From contig CAJTIU010000012.1 in assembly GCA_910576335.1 (NCBI GenBank), positions 1-64,000 of the forward strand: a stretch of DNA of 64,000 nucleotides. Direction: 5' to 3'. Positions 8,367-16,181 of the stretch are shown here, piece by piece. The stretch comes from Lachnospiraceae bacterium. Lineage in GTDB: Bacteria; Bacillota; Clostridia; Lachnospirales; Lachnospiraceae. The translations under genes were made by a program, and so were the position numbers. The stretch's first letter is position 1. Each line of letters starts with the position of its first letter. The notes below the pieces were generated by a model. It was given only the letters and a program-made list of their open reading frames with translations. It had not been told where the DNA came from and searched no databases.

Positions 8367-9011
8367 GTGGAATTAAAGCTTGGCGCTAATATAGCGGCGC
8401 TGCGCAAGGCAAAGGGGATGACCCAGGAACAGTTGGTGGCGCTTGGGATTTCTTCGCCTGCGGTCAGCAAGTGGGAGACCAACAGCCCGTATCCGGATAT
8501 TACATTGCTCTGTCCATTAGCAAGAGTGTTGGATACCAATGTGGGCATGCTGCTGAACTATGAAAAAATACTGTCCAGTGATGTGATTGAACAAAAGCTG
8601 AATGAGATTTTGTCTGTTGCCCGTGCCGGAAGATATCAGGAGGCTGGGAATACACTTGCGAACCTGCTTCACCAGTATCCGGCCAGTGTGGAATTAAAGT
8701 ATGAGGCGGCCGGTATTCTTACAGTATTTGAAACAGTCTGCCCGGACGCGACGAGGGAAGAGAAGAAGAATTGGAAAATGCAGAAAAAAGAGCTGCTCTA
8801 TGCGGTATATAAAAGCGGAGTGACCGAGTATTGGCAGCCGGCAGCTACCGCGTTAGCGGCAATGGCAGTTCTGGAAAATGATTTAGAGGAAGCGGAAAGG
8901 CTTCTGGGAGAGCTTCCAGAGCTGACAAGTAAAAGTGATGATTATAAAAACAGTCCTGCATTTTGCGAGGCGATGAAGAAGCTGAAAGACAGTCTTTCTG
9001 AAAGGAAATGA
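8367..9011 (+). CDS. XRE family regulator
   Basis: A 214-residue regulator. Residues 6-60 form a Cro/CI-type helix-turn-helix (NIAALRKAKGMTQEQLVALG, SPAVSKWE, PDITLLCPLA). The rest is helical, with TPR-like repeats (ELKYEAAGIL, LENDLEEAERLLGELPEL). It opens an operon with a small membrane protein, a large permease and an ATPase. By analogy with similar loci it controls this transporter. The same architecture, XRE plus helical repeats followed by ABC genes, recurs at 28897. Confidence 0.8.
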   Translation: MELKLGANIAALRKAKGMTQEQLVALGISSPAVSKWETNSPYPDITLLCPLARVLDTNVGMLLNYEKILSSDVIEQKLNEILSVARAGRYQEAGNTLANLLHQYPASVELKYEAAGILTVFETVCPDATREEKKNWKMQKKELLYAVYKSGVTEYWQPAATALAAMAVLENDLEEAERLLGELPELTSKSDDYKNSPAFCEAMKKLKDSLSERK

Positions 9012-9027
9012 CAGAAAGGGGCATATT

Positions 9028-9354
9028 ATGATTCGAAGACTATAAAAAAACGTTCTTGGGGAAAATTTTACGGAAAATAATGCAAAACTGGCGACTGTAA
9101 ACTTTAGTGTCATATTGCTGATGTTTGTACTATCCGGAATTATGCTGCTGTTCCTTCCGGAACAGATTTCTATTCTGCATATGGGCGAAACTTATTATCC
9201 GATACCCAGTGTTCTGGGAGTGTGGCTGTTTCCGATTATTGCATTGATTGTAAACCTGCTGTTTATCCGTCAGAACCGCCTGACTAAGATGAACAGTGGT
9301 GTTTTTGTGATTCTTCTGGCAGTTATGATGTTTTCCTATGTGAATATGATGTGA
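9028..9354 (+). pseudogene. small DUF1648-like membrane protein with early stop
   Basis: The ATG at 9028 has a GAAAGGGG ribosome site, but a TAA at 9043 stops it after five codons. The same frame then stays open to 9354 and encodes about 100 residues with three membrane helices (ILLMFVLSGIMLLFL, LFPIIALIVNLLF, VFVILLAVMMFSY), which resembles a small DUF1648-type protein. Unless it starts at a TTG (9115), the gene is broken by this single stop. It lies between the XRE regulator and the permease. Confidence 0.5.
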
Positions 9355-9379
9355 AGACTGTGCTTGGAAAGGCTGCCTT

Positions 9380-10822
9380 ATGAAACATATCTTATGTAAA
9401 ATTTTACTTCATAATAAGACGCATCCGGTGGTTGCCGCTTCCTTTATGATAATAGGCGCCTATATAGGATATTTAATCTGGTATATATTGGATTCGTATC
9501 TTCCGGCTGCGGCAGCAGATAACGGCTATGTGTTTGTATCACTGATATCGGTTTGGCTCTGTGCGTTTTGGGGAATCTATCAGCTTCCTGACCAGTTGTG
9601 TATGAACCGTCGGATTAAAATGATCCTTTGCTATCCGGTGGAGGCGCAGACGATTGTAAGTGTTGTGGCTATGAGGATTTTTATTTTGCAGTCAGGAATT
9701 TGTGCTGCATTTCTTTATCCGTTTTTTCTTTTTGAAGCACATCGTCGAAGAGAGGCAGTTTTGGCAATGTTGTTTTGCTGCATCCTTACAGGTGTTATGG
9801 ATATCGGGGTTATCTTGTTCTCGATCTTGCTTAGCAGATTTTGTGCCTATGATATAGTGGGATATGCCTTTGTTGTATTTCAATATGGTTCTTTTTTAGT
9901 GCTTGCCTGGCTTGCGGGGAATGTAGTTTTTGCCCTTTGGGGATATATTGCCGGAAAAAGTCAGGCCGTCCCGAAGGAACAGGAATTACATGTTGCTCTT
10001 TGGGTATGGGCTGTGGCATTGCTGGGGTTGACTGTTTTGATAATGGCTCTGAGGTTTGCCGCGGAGCATTGGTATGTGAGGGGCTATCTGAATGTACAGG
10101 ACTTCCGCCATAGAGAAGCCGGGAAACGGCCGACAACGTCCCATATTACACACCCGTATTTCCTGCTGGAGTGGAAACGTGTTACCAGAAATAAGGAACT
10201 GATCTTCTTTTCCAACATCAAGAATATGATAACAGTGATGATTTTATCCAGGCTTCTGTTCTACAATTTCAGCCAGATTGGCCTGACAGGAACCTATGTG
10301 GAAGAACTGTTTCTGCTGATGTCCTGTTGTTCGGTTAATACCATCTCCAGTACAGCCTATTCCAGTGATGACAATAAATCCTGTTATGCATTTCTCCCCA
10401 TTTCAGGTCAGAGGCTGTTTTTATGGAAAACAATACAGGGATTTTTATGGGGAGAGATTACAGTATTTCTATTTTGGCCCATCCTGATATGTTTGGAGAG
10501 GCTGCCGGTTCTGAGCGCTTTCCTGCTCCTGCTTTATGGTACTTCCATGAATTATGTCTGTTCGTGGTTAGGCATCCTCATTGATTTAAAAATGCCCCGG
10601 ACTGTAAACAGTACGAACGAACTGCTCCATGGAAACATAAGTAAAGTACTTGTGTTGATTACAGCAACAATTTTAACTGTCGGGGAAATATTTCTGTCCA
10701 GTAGGAAATGGCTTCCTGTGCCACTCCTTCCATTTGCTTGTCTTGCGGGTGCGGGGGTGGCTGCAGGAGAGATTTGCTTCTGGCGATTTTGCAAAGGAGT
10801 TTTTTATGATACAGATTCATGA
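9380..10822 (+). CDS. large ABC permease-like membrane protein
   Basis: A 480-residue membrane protein with roughly ten hydrophobic segments in two groups, separated by a soluble loop (RHREAGKRPTTSHITHPY near residue 255, then a LEWKRVTRNKELIFFSNIKNM amphipathic helix). I recognise no named family, but size and position, overlapping the ATPase start by 17 bases, make it the permease of this ABC transporter. The permease at 32706 is similar in size and layout. Confidence 0.65.
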   Translation: MKHILCKILLHNKTHPVVAASFMIIGAYIGYLIWYILDSYLPAAAADNGYVFVSLISVWLCAFWGIYQLPDQLCMNRRIKMILCYPVEAQTIVSVVAMRIFILQSGICAAFLYPFFLFEAHRRREAVLAMLFCCILTGVMDIGVILFSILLSRFCAYDIVGYAFVVFQYGSFLVLAWLAGNVVFALWGYIAGKSQAVPKEQELHVALWVWAVALLGLTVLIMALRFAAEHWYVRGYLNVQDFRHREAGKRPTTSHITHPYFLLEWKRVTRNKELIFFSNIKNMITVMILSRLLFYNFSQIGLTGTYVEELFLLMSCCSVNTISSTAYSSDDNKSCYAFLPISGQRLFLWKTIQGFLWGEITVFLFWPILICLERLPVLSAFLLLLYGTSMNYVCSWLGILIDLKMPRTVNSTNELLHGNISKVLVLITATILTVGEIFLSSRKWLPVPLLPFACLAGAGVAAGEICFWRFCKGVFYDTDS

Positions 10823-11447
10823 ACTGTCAAAAAGCTATGCCGGCCGGAAGATTTTTGACAGGGTATCCTGCCAGATGGAAAATGGTCGGATTTATGCCCT
10901 TGTGGGGATGAACGGGATTGGAAAAACAACGTTGTTTCAAGTAATTACACAGCCGGAATGTATGGATTCGGGGACAGTTATCATAGACCATATCGAAAGC
11001 CGCAGTTTTCAGTCAAAATACCATTTCTTTTATGTTCCGGACGGTAAGGAAATGTTTCTGAATCTTACCGGGAGGGAGTATTTACGATTTATAACCCGTC
11101 TGTACCGGCAGGAACCCGAAAAAGCGGAAATAATGCAAAAAGGGCTGTTGGAGTCCTTCAGGCTGGAAGAAGCGATAGACACATATATCGCGAATTATTC
11201 CCTGGGAATGAAGCAAAAAATCTACATGGCTGCGGCGCTGTTGTCCGGGGCAGAAAATCTGATCCTGGATGAACCGTTCAACGGGCTTGACCCGGAAAGT
11301 GTCTTGACATTGAAGGAAATATTGGCAGAGCGGCGTGATGATGGAGCTATGATTTTGTTTTCTGTTCATAACCTGGAGCTGGCGCTTGATTTTTGCGATG
11401 AGGTAATGCGGATTGATGGGGAGCATAATCTATCTAAAATCCAGTAA
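10806..11447 (+). CDS. ABC transporter ATP-binding protein
   Basis: A 213-residue minimal nucleotide-binding subunit. Walker A is GMNGIGKTT, the signature YSLGMKQKIYMAAAL, Walker B LILDEPFNGLD, and the switch histidine in SVHNLE. The start at 10806 is chosen because translation begins with the family pattern MIQIHELSKSYAG; the reading frame is open further upstream, inside the permease gene. There is no C-terminal extension, unlike the ATPase at 5288. It works with the preceding permease. Confidence 0.85.
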   Translation: MIQIHELSKSYAGRKIFDRVSCQMENGRIYALVGMNGIGKTTLFQVITQPECMDSGTVIIDHIESRSFQSKYHFFYVPDGKEMFLNLTGREYLRFITRLYRQEPEKAEIMQKGLLESFRLEEAIDTYIANYSLGMKQKIYMAAALLSGAENLILDEPFNGLDPESVLTLKEILAERRDDGAMILFSVHNLELALDFCDEVMRIDGEHNLSKIQ

Positions 11448-11623
11448 AATATATGGTCACAGATGGGTGGCAGGGGAACGTAGATATTAAAATGATTGTT
11501 ACTTCGTGAGCTGTCACATATTCAAGCATGATCGATTCCTTGTATGTATTATACATCATAGCTGTTTAGACGAGCTATATCAAGTATATAAATATGTATA
11601 ACTGTTGGTCCGGATAAGCCGGC

Positions 11624-11836
11624 TCAGAAAGCGTAAATACTCAAAAGTCCATATCGGGTTCGTTGTTGTTTAGTATATGCTGTCTGTAAATCGTTTATTT
11701 TGACAGCAAACTCCTGGTTTGAAAATGTTAGGGGCAGAATACTTAAAGTGTATCTAAAGTATCCGATGGCAGATGAGGCATTGAATGCTTCCGAAGCTTT
11801 TATAGAAATGCAACTACCTTGGAAGGGCAGGCGCAT
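11624..11836 (-). pseudogene. TPR-protein gene remnant (copy 1)
   Basis: A minus-strand frame whose last 30 codons (QEFAVKINDLQ and following) match the end of the remnant at 14187-14445; the DNA aligns along about 80 bp (CTCAAAAGTC... against CTTAAAAGTC...). Upstream of this the frame is unrelated. It is therefore a decayed 3' end of a gene present twice. The surrounding 11448-11878 holds nothing else I can identify. Confidence 0.55.
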
Positions 11837-11878
11837 TGCCTTATCTAAACTACACTGGGCAGGGTATTAAAAGTGCCG

Positions 11879-11909
11879 TTGACTTTCCCCTTAGGGTAAG
11901 GTTTATACT
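11879..11909 (+). promoter_or_regulatory. MerR-type promoter, 19-bp spacer
   Basis: TTGACT and TATACT with a 19-bp spacer that contains the dyad CCTTAGGGTAAGG. This is the arrangement of BmrR-type MerR promoters and differs in its core from the two promoters at 4403 and 7768. AAGGAGGG precedes the ATG at 11933. Confidence 0.8.
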
Positions 11910-11932
11910 GAGTTTGGAAGGAGGGTTCGCAT

Positions 11933-12787
11933 ATGCTTACAATTGGAGAATTTTCAAACATATGCAGGGTATCTGCAAAAACGCTTAGATATTATGCTGA
12001 AATAGGATTGATACTGCCGGATGAAATCAATCCAGAAAATGGCTACCGGTATTATTCCATCAACCAATTGGAGAAAATGCTGCTGATTAATCGTTTGAAG
12101 GATTATTGCTTTTCTTTGGAAGAAATCAAATCAATTTTTGAATCGGAAGAGCTGATGGATGAGGCGCTTTTTACTGCGCTTAATAAAAAGAAAAAGGAGA
12201 TTGCGATAAAGGTACGGAAGTTTGAAGATACTCTTCATCAGATAGACAGCGATCTATCAAATTTGAGAAAAGGGAAATCCATTATGTCATATATGGAAAA
12301 CATTAATGTACAGTTGGTTGAGATCCCAATGATGTATCTTCTGTCGATACGGAAGAATGTTTTAGAACATGAGTTTTCAGAAGAATATGGGATTTGCTTT
12401 GGGAAACTACTTCGGAAAATGGAAGAGAAGAAACTGACAGCGGCTGCTCCGCCAATGGTATTGTTTCATAGTGATGAGTATACCCCATTTGGATTAGATA
12501 CGGAATTTGCAATCCCTATAAAAGAGTACGCAACTGGAACAAGGGATTTCTGCCCTGGATTATGTTTGAAAACAGTTGTGCAGGGTTCTTATTTACAGCT
12601 TTCTTCTGTTTATGCAAAACAAATAGAATGGGCAGAAAGGGAAGGTTATGAAAACAGCAATGCATTGTATGAGGTATATGTAATAGATCCGGCAGAGGTT
12701 TCAAATGAAAGCGAACTTATTACGGAGGTCTATTATCCAGTTAAAAAGAGGGTTTTCAAAGACCAGACTGGCAAGCAGATATTGTGA
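11933..12787 (+). CDS. MerR regulator with GyrI-like ligand domain
   Basis: A 284-residue BmrR-type activator. Residues 1-70 are the MerR helix-turn-helix (TIGEFSNICRVSAKTLRYYAEIG, NGYRYYSINQLE). A coiled coil covers about 75-115. Residues 122-284 are a GyrI-like effector-binding domain (VQLVEIPMMYLLSIR, ... YEVYVIDPAEV) that binds multidrug-type ligands. It probably activates itself and the serine hydrolase gene 21 bp downstream through its 19-bp-spacer promoter. Confidence 0.85.
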   Translation: MLTIGEFSNICRVSAKTLRYYAEIGLILPDEINPENGYRYYSINQLEKMLLINRLKDYCFSLEEIKSIFESEELMDEALFTALNKKKKEIAIKVRKFEDTLHQIDSDLSNLRKGKSIMSYMENINVQLVEIPMMYLLSIRKNVLEHEFSEEYGICFGKLLRKMEEKKLTAAAPPMVLFHSDEYTPFGLDTEFAIPIKEYATGTRDFCPGLCLKTVVQGSYLQLSSVYAKQIEWAEREGYENSNALYEVYVIDPAEVSNESELITEVYYPVKKRVFKDQTGKQIL

Positions 12788-12808
12788 AGTGCATGAGAGG
12801 AAGAAAGT

Positions 12809-13780
12809 ATGGATCAGATAAAAATTGAAGAGCTGGAACAGAAAATAAACAGTAAATATGGAAATACCACAGGTATAGTCATATTGAAAGATGGTATTGT
12901 ATCCTATGAAAAATACTTTAAAGGTTGTACAGCGAATAGCCGTGTTCATATTTTTTCTGTGACAAAAAGTGTTATTTCAATATTGATTGGGATTGCGCTG
13001 GATAAGGGATATATTGAAAATATTGAAAAGAAGGTGTTAGATTATTTTCCTGAATACAAAGTGAAAAGAGGAGAGACCAAAATACAGAATATTACAATAA
13101 GGGATATGCTGACAATGACGGCACCTTATAAATATCGATTTTTTGCACCTTATATAAAATACTTTACAAGCAGTGACTGGGTAAAATTTTCACTTGATTT
13201 ATTAGGCGGCCATGGGAAGATAGGAACATTCCGATATGCTCCGTTGATTGGGCCGGATATTTTATCGGGAATTTTAGTGAAGGCAACAAGGCAATCCGTA
13301 TTAGATTTTGCGGCAGAGAATTTATTTGAACCGCTTGGGATTAAAGTGGAAAACAATTTGTTATTCAAAAGCAAAGAGGAACAAATGGCATTTAACCGGT
13401 CTACGGATATTAGCGGATGGGTAACAGACCCCATGGGAATTCATGCGGCAGGCTGGGGGCTTACGCTTACACCCATGGAAATGGCAAAGATTGGGCAGCT
13501 ATATCTGAATGGTGGTATGTGGGAGGGGAAGCAGATTATTTCCTCAAAATGGATAGAGGATAGTACGATAGAACATAGTCGATGGAAAAAAGAAAATCTG
13601 CCCTACGGATACCTATGGTGGGTAAATGAGGATGGTTATGCAGCCATGGGGGATGGCGGCAATGTGATTTATGTAAATACAAAGAAAAAGCTGGTGATTT
13701 CAATTGCGGCTCTCTTTGCACTCAAAGCAGGGGATAGAATAGAGCTGATTAAGAAAGATATAGAACCGATATTTGAATAA
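12809..13780 (+). CDS. beta-lactamase-fold serine hydrolase
   Basis: A 323-residue class C beta-lactamase/PBP-fold enzyme (Pfam beta-lactamase). The nucleophile motif S-x-x-K is S50-V-T-K53 (FSVTKSVIS). The usual second motif Y-x-N is absent; the equivalent position reads FRYAPLIGPDILSG (Y-A-P). The third motif region ends in GDGGNVIYV, an H/K-x-G variant. No signal peptide is seen, so it is probably cytoplasmic and more likely an esterase or peptidase than a beta-lactamase. Co-transcribed with the MerR gene. Confidence 0.75.
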   Translation: MDQIKIEELEQKINSKYGNTTGIVILKDGIVSYEKYFKGCTANSRVHIFSVTKSVISILIGIALDKGYIENIEKKVLDYFPEYKVKRGETKIQNITIRDMLTMTAPYKYRFFAPYIKYFTSSDWVKFSLDLLGGHGKIGTFRYAPLIGPDILSGILVKATRQSVLDFAAENLFEPLGIKVENNLLFKSKEEQMAFNRSTDISGWVTDPMGIHAAGWGLTLTPMEMAKIGQLYLNGGMWEGKQIISSKWIEDSTIEHSRWKKENLPYGYLWWVNEDGYAAMGDGGNVIYVNTKKKLVISIAALFALKAGDRIELIKKDIEPIFE

Positions 13781-13796
13781 TAAATATTCTAATGCT

Positions 13797-14107
13797 CTTG
13801 AGAGCCACTAATTTAAAACTTCAGAGCCACTTATAATTTAACATTTGAGAGCCATCTTAAAGCACTAGATATAGTGTATCTTACTTTACACTGCTTATTA
13901 TATTGTTCCAGAATTGTTTTAGGACTGCAAAGGTAAATACTCTGTATTGCAGCCTTTGCAGTCCTAAAGCAATTCTGGTATAGGATAATCAAGCGGTTAA
14001 AGATAACCTTATTTTGCTTATAGATTCACTACATATTGTGGTGGCTCTCAAGGACTAAAAGATACGCACACTGATGGCTCTGAAGCTTTAAAACGGTGGC
14101 TCTCAAG
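13797..14107. mobile_element. 311-bp non-autonomous element with triple end boxes
   Basis: Each end carries three copies of a box: left at 13797 (CTTGAGAGCCAC), 13819 (CTTCAGAGCCAC) and 13844 (TTTGAGAGCCAT); right, inverted, at 14041, 14074 and 14096 (GTGGCTCTCAAG, ATGGCTCTGAAG, GTGGCTCTCAAG). The outer two are 22 bp apart on both sides. The centre holds a 26-bp hairpin stem (13908-13933 with 13953-13978, 25 matches). There is no transposase. Multiple end repeats recall IS21-family ends, which is inference; the flanks extend the inverted repeat by CTAATGC. Confidence 0.75.
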
Positions 14108-14186
14108 CATTAGATATATTCTTTTTTAGACATATTTACTTCTCTATAATCTGATGTTTGCTAGCCTGCTCAAGAGGCATAAAAAC

Positions 14187-14445
14187 TTAAAAGTCGCTAT
14201 CCGGTTTATCGCTGTTTTGTATTTGCTGTAAGTCATTTATCTTTACAGCAAATTCCTGAACCGCAGAGGAATCCTCCGTATAACCATTTTCAAGCAGGAG
14301 CCATATGGTGTGAGAATAGCTGGTAATGGCAGTCTCGTAATCTTCCAGTGCTGTCATGAGATTGGCAAGGGTACAGTATGGATGAATGAGCTGGTGTGCA
14401 TTTTCTGGGAGCATTTTCTGATATATATATCAAAGGCTTCATTTA
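14187..14445 (-). pseudogene. TPR-protein gene remnant (copy 2)
   Basis: A minus-strand frame of 75 codons with TPR-like helices (LPENAHQLIHPYCTLANLM, ALEDYETAITSYSHTIW) and the ending QEFAVKINDLQ. Translation further upstream (to about 14445, EHLNEAFDIYI) is in another frame, so a frameshift separates the pieces. The rest of the gene is absent. Related by DNA sequence to the remnant at 11624-11836; the two flank the MerR/hydrolase pair and the 311-bp element. Confidence 0.6.
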
Positions 14446-14575
14446 GATGTTCCATTATCTGACTGGAATCCAACTTCCAAAATATATTACAGTATGTGTG
14501 TAGACAAAGGTTATAGATGTACAGACATTATACCATTGTTGGAAACAGAAAGGTAGAGGAAGGAGATGCTTGTGT

Positions 14576-14662
14576 ATGAGTATTTTGGAGGTTGTATCAA
14601 TTATTTCATGTATCTTTGTAATTTTGACTTATGTAGACAATAGGAATAAGAAAGACGATTAA
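14576..14662 (+). CDS. 28-residue holin-like type I toxin candidate
   Basis: A 28-residue peptide with one hydrophobic helix (ILEVVSIISCIFVILTYV) and a charged end (DNRNKKDD), the shape of the TxpA/BsrG-type holin-like toxins of Bacillota. GGAAGGAG lies ten bases upstream of the ATG, and a GC-rich hairpin follows directly. Such toxins depolarise or damage the membrane and are held off by an antisense RNA. No clear antisense promoter is visible on the minus strand here. A second, better supported locus is at 52316-52538. Confidence 0.6.
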   Translation: MSILEVVSIISCIFVILTYVDNRNKKDD

Positions 14663-14668
14663 TGGGAG

Positions 14669-14699
14669 AAGCGGCTAATCAATGTCTGGTTGGCCGCTT
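14669..14699. terminator. hairpin terminator after the small toxin gene
   Basis: AAGCGGC and GCCGCTT form the stem, extended by weaker pairs, seven bases after the stop codon. A short T-run follows. It may serve both strands if an antisense RNA exists. Confidence 0.65.
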
Positions 14700-14778
14700 T
14701 CTGAGTTATATGGCGCCTGTATATTTATGAAAAAAATAGGAATGATGTTGTCCTTATGAAAAATAAGAATCAGACGGT

Positions 14779-14970
14779 ATGGTATTTTTATTGCTGCATG
14801 TTTTGACCACAGCAGAAATAAAAGAGAATATCCAGGCTAATGCCATAATGAAGCATATTATAGGGAAAGAAGAGAGAAAAGGGAAGGCAGAAATAGGCGT
14901 TGAGGATATTGCTTTTGCGTTTGCTGTTTATCGTAGATGGCGTAAAGAGATTTCAATTAATTACTTATAG
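14779..14970 (+). CDS. hypothetical protein, uncertain
   Basis: A 63-codon frame starting MVFLLLHVLTTAEIKEN and ending in a basic segment (VYRRWRKEISINYL). No ribosome site is clear at the ATG. I do not recognise it; the codon use is coding-like, so it may be a fragment of a larger gene. Confidence 0.3.
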   Translation: MVFLLLHVLTTAEIKENIQANAIMKHIIGKEERKGKAEIGVEDIAFAFAVYRRWRKEISINYL

Positions 14971-14984
14971 AGGAAGATATAAAT

Positions 14985-15038
14985 TATGTATATTTCAGAA
15001 TTAATGATGGAAGTTGTAGTTCATACTTTAGGTTTATG
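14985..15038 (+). CDS. 17-residue micro-ORF with its own terminator
   Basis: ATG at 14985 has GAGGAAG nine bases upstream and encodes MYISELMMEVVVHTLGL before a TGA; a strong hairpin terminator begins four bases later. The tight package of ribosome site, tiny frame and terminator suggests a real peptide or a leader that ends transcription early. Not recognised. Confidence 0.3.
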
Positions 15039-15041
15039 AGA

Positions 15042-15077
15042 AGATGCTTTCCGAAAGTGTGGGAGGCATCTTTTTTT
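15042..15077 (+). terminator. hairpin terminator
   Basis: AGATGC/GCATCT stem with an additional CC/GG pair and a run of seven T residues, directly after the 17-codon frame and before the ABC operon. Confidence 0.7.
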
Positions 15078-15254
15078 GAGTGTTATCAATTGAGTCAAGA
15101 GGAATATGTTACGATGTTAATTCTAGATCAATGTTTTAGAAAGATTGCTAAAGAGAACAAAAGTGGCCACTCAATTTACAAAACTGGCCTGGCTCATTGT
15201 AATAGGTGTATATAAATGATAAGATACTACATTTTACAAAAGCTGGGGGCCAAT

Positions 15255-16181
15255 ATGAGTGAAATACTAAAGACAGAAAGACTGACAAAGACCTATGGCA
15301 AAAGTATAGCTGTTAATAAGGTAAGTGTAACAGTGCAGCAGGGAGACATTTACGGGCTGATTGGAAAAAACGGCGCCGGAAAAACTACCTTTATGCGTAT
15401 GGTTCTAGGGCTTGCTTCACCCGATAACGGTCAGATAGAGCTTTTCGGTAAAACGGATTTAGAGCAGCAGAGAAAGCATATCGGTAGCCTGATTGAAGAG
15501 CCAGGCGGTTATCCCGGCATAAGTGCAAGGGATAATTTGGAAATTATCCGGAGGGCTCAGGGCATTACAGATAAGGCAGTCACAGATCATATGCTGGAGC
15601 TTGTAGGGTTGGAATCGGCCGGAAAAAAGAAGGTAAAAAATTTCTCCATGGGGATGAAGCAGCGCCTTGGATTGGCAATTGCTCTGATTAGAAGACCAGA
15701 CTTTTTGATTTTAGATGAGCCGATTAACGGATTAGACCCGTCTGGTATCAGAGAAATCCGGGATTTATTATTAAAACTGAATCAGGAGGAACAGGTGACG
15801 GTATTGATTTCAAGCCATATTTTAGGGGAATTGTCAAAGATTGCGACAAGATATGGCATTTTACGTGACGGTGTACTGGTTGAAGAGATTGGTGCTAAGA
15901 AGCTGGACGTAACATGCAGGCGGTATCTCCAGCTTACAGTGGATGACGCTCAGAGGACGGCAGTGATTTTGTCAGAAAAACTTGGTATTTCAAGTACCGT
16001 CATGGATTCGCATACTGTATGTGTTTTTGAAAAGCTAGACACAACCGAAGAAATCAATTATGCAGTCGCAGTAAGTGGAATTGCCTTGAAAGAAAGCCGT
16101 TTTGCGGGGGAGGATTTAGAAAGCTACTTCATGGAAAAAACGGGTGTGAGTTCTCTGCCGGGAGGTGGTTTCAATGCGTAA
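15255..16181 (+). CDS. BcrA-type ABC transporter ATPase
   Basis: A 308-residue ATP-binding subunit of the bacitracin/lantibiotic-export type (BcrA, MutF and relatives). Walker A is GKNGAGKTT, the signature FSMGMKQRLGLAIAL, Walker B LILDEPINGLD, switch His in SSHILGEL. The 90-residue C-terminal extension is typical of BcrA. The ATG at 15255 gives the normal start (MSEILKTERLTKTYG); a frame opening at 15216 adds 13 unlikely residues. It overlaps the permease by eight bases. Substrate unknown; peptide antibiotics are a reasonable guess. Confidence 0.85.
   Translation: MSEILKTERLTKTYGKSIAVNKVSVTVQQGDIYGLIGKNGAGKTTFMRMVLGLASPDNGQIELFGKTDLEQQRKHIGSLIEEPGGYPGISARDNLEIIRRAQGITDKAVTDHMLELVGLESAGKKKVKNFSMGMKQRLGLAIALIRRPDFLILDEPINGLDPSGIREIRDLLLKLNQEEQVTVLISSHILGELSKIATRYGILRDGVLVEEIGAKKLDVTCRRYLQLTVDDAQRTAVILSEKLGISSTVMDSHTVCVFEKLDTTEEINYAVAVSGIALKESRFAGEDLESYFMEKTGVSSLPGGGFNA

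Noticed and set aside
10734-10805. Earlier start for the ATPase at 10734
   Set aside because: The extra 24 residues come from inside the permease gene and do not fit the ATPase family; MIQIHELSKSYAG at 10806 is the normal start.
12809-13780. Beta-lactamase resistance gene
   Set aside because: The fold matches, but the Y-x-N motif and a signal peptide are missing, so only a general serine hydrolase is called.
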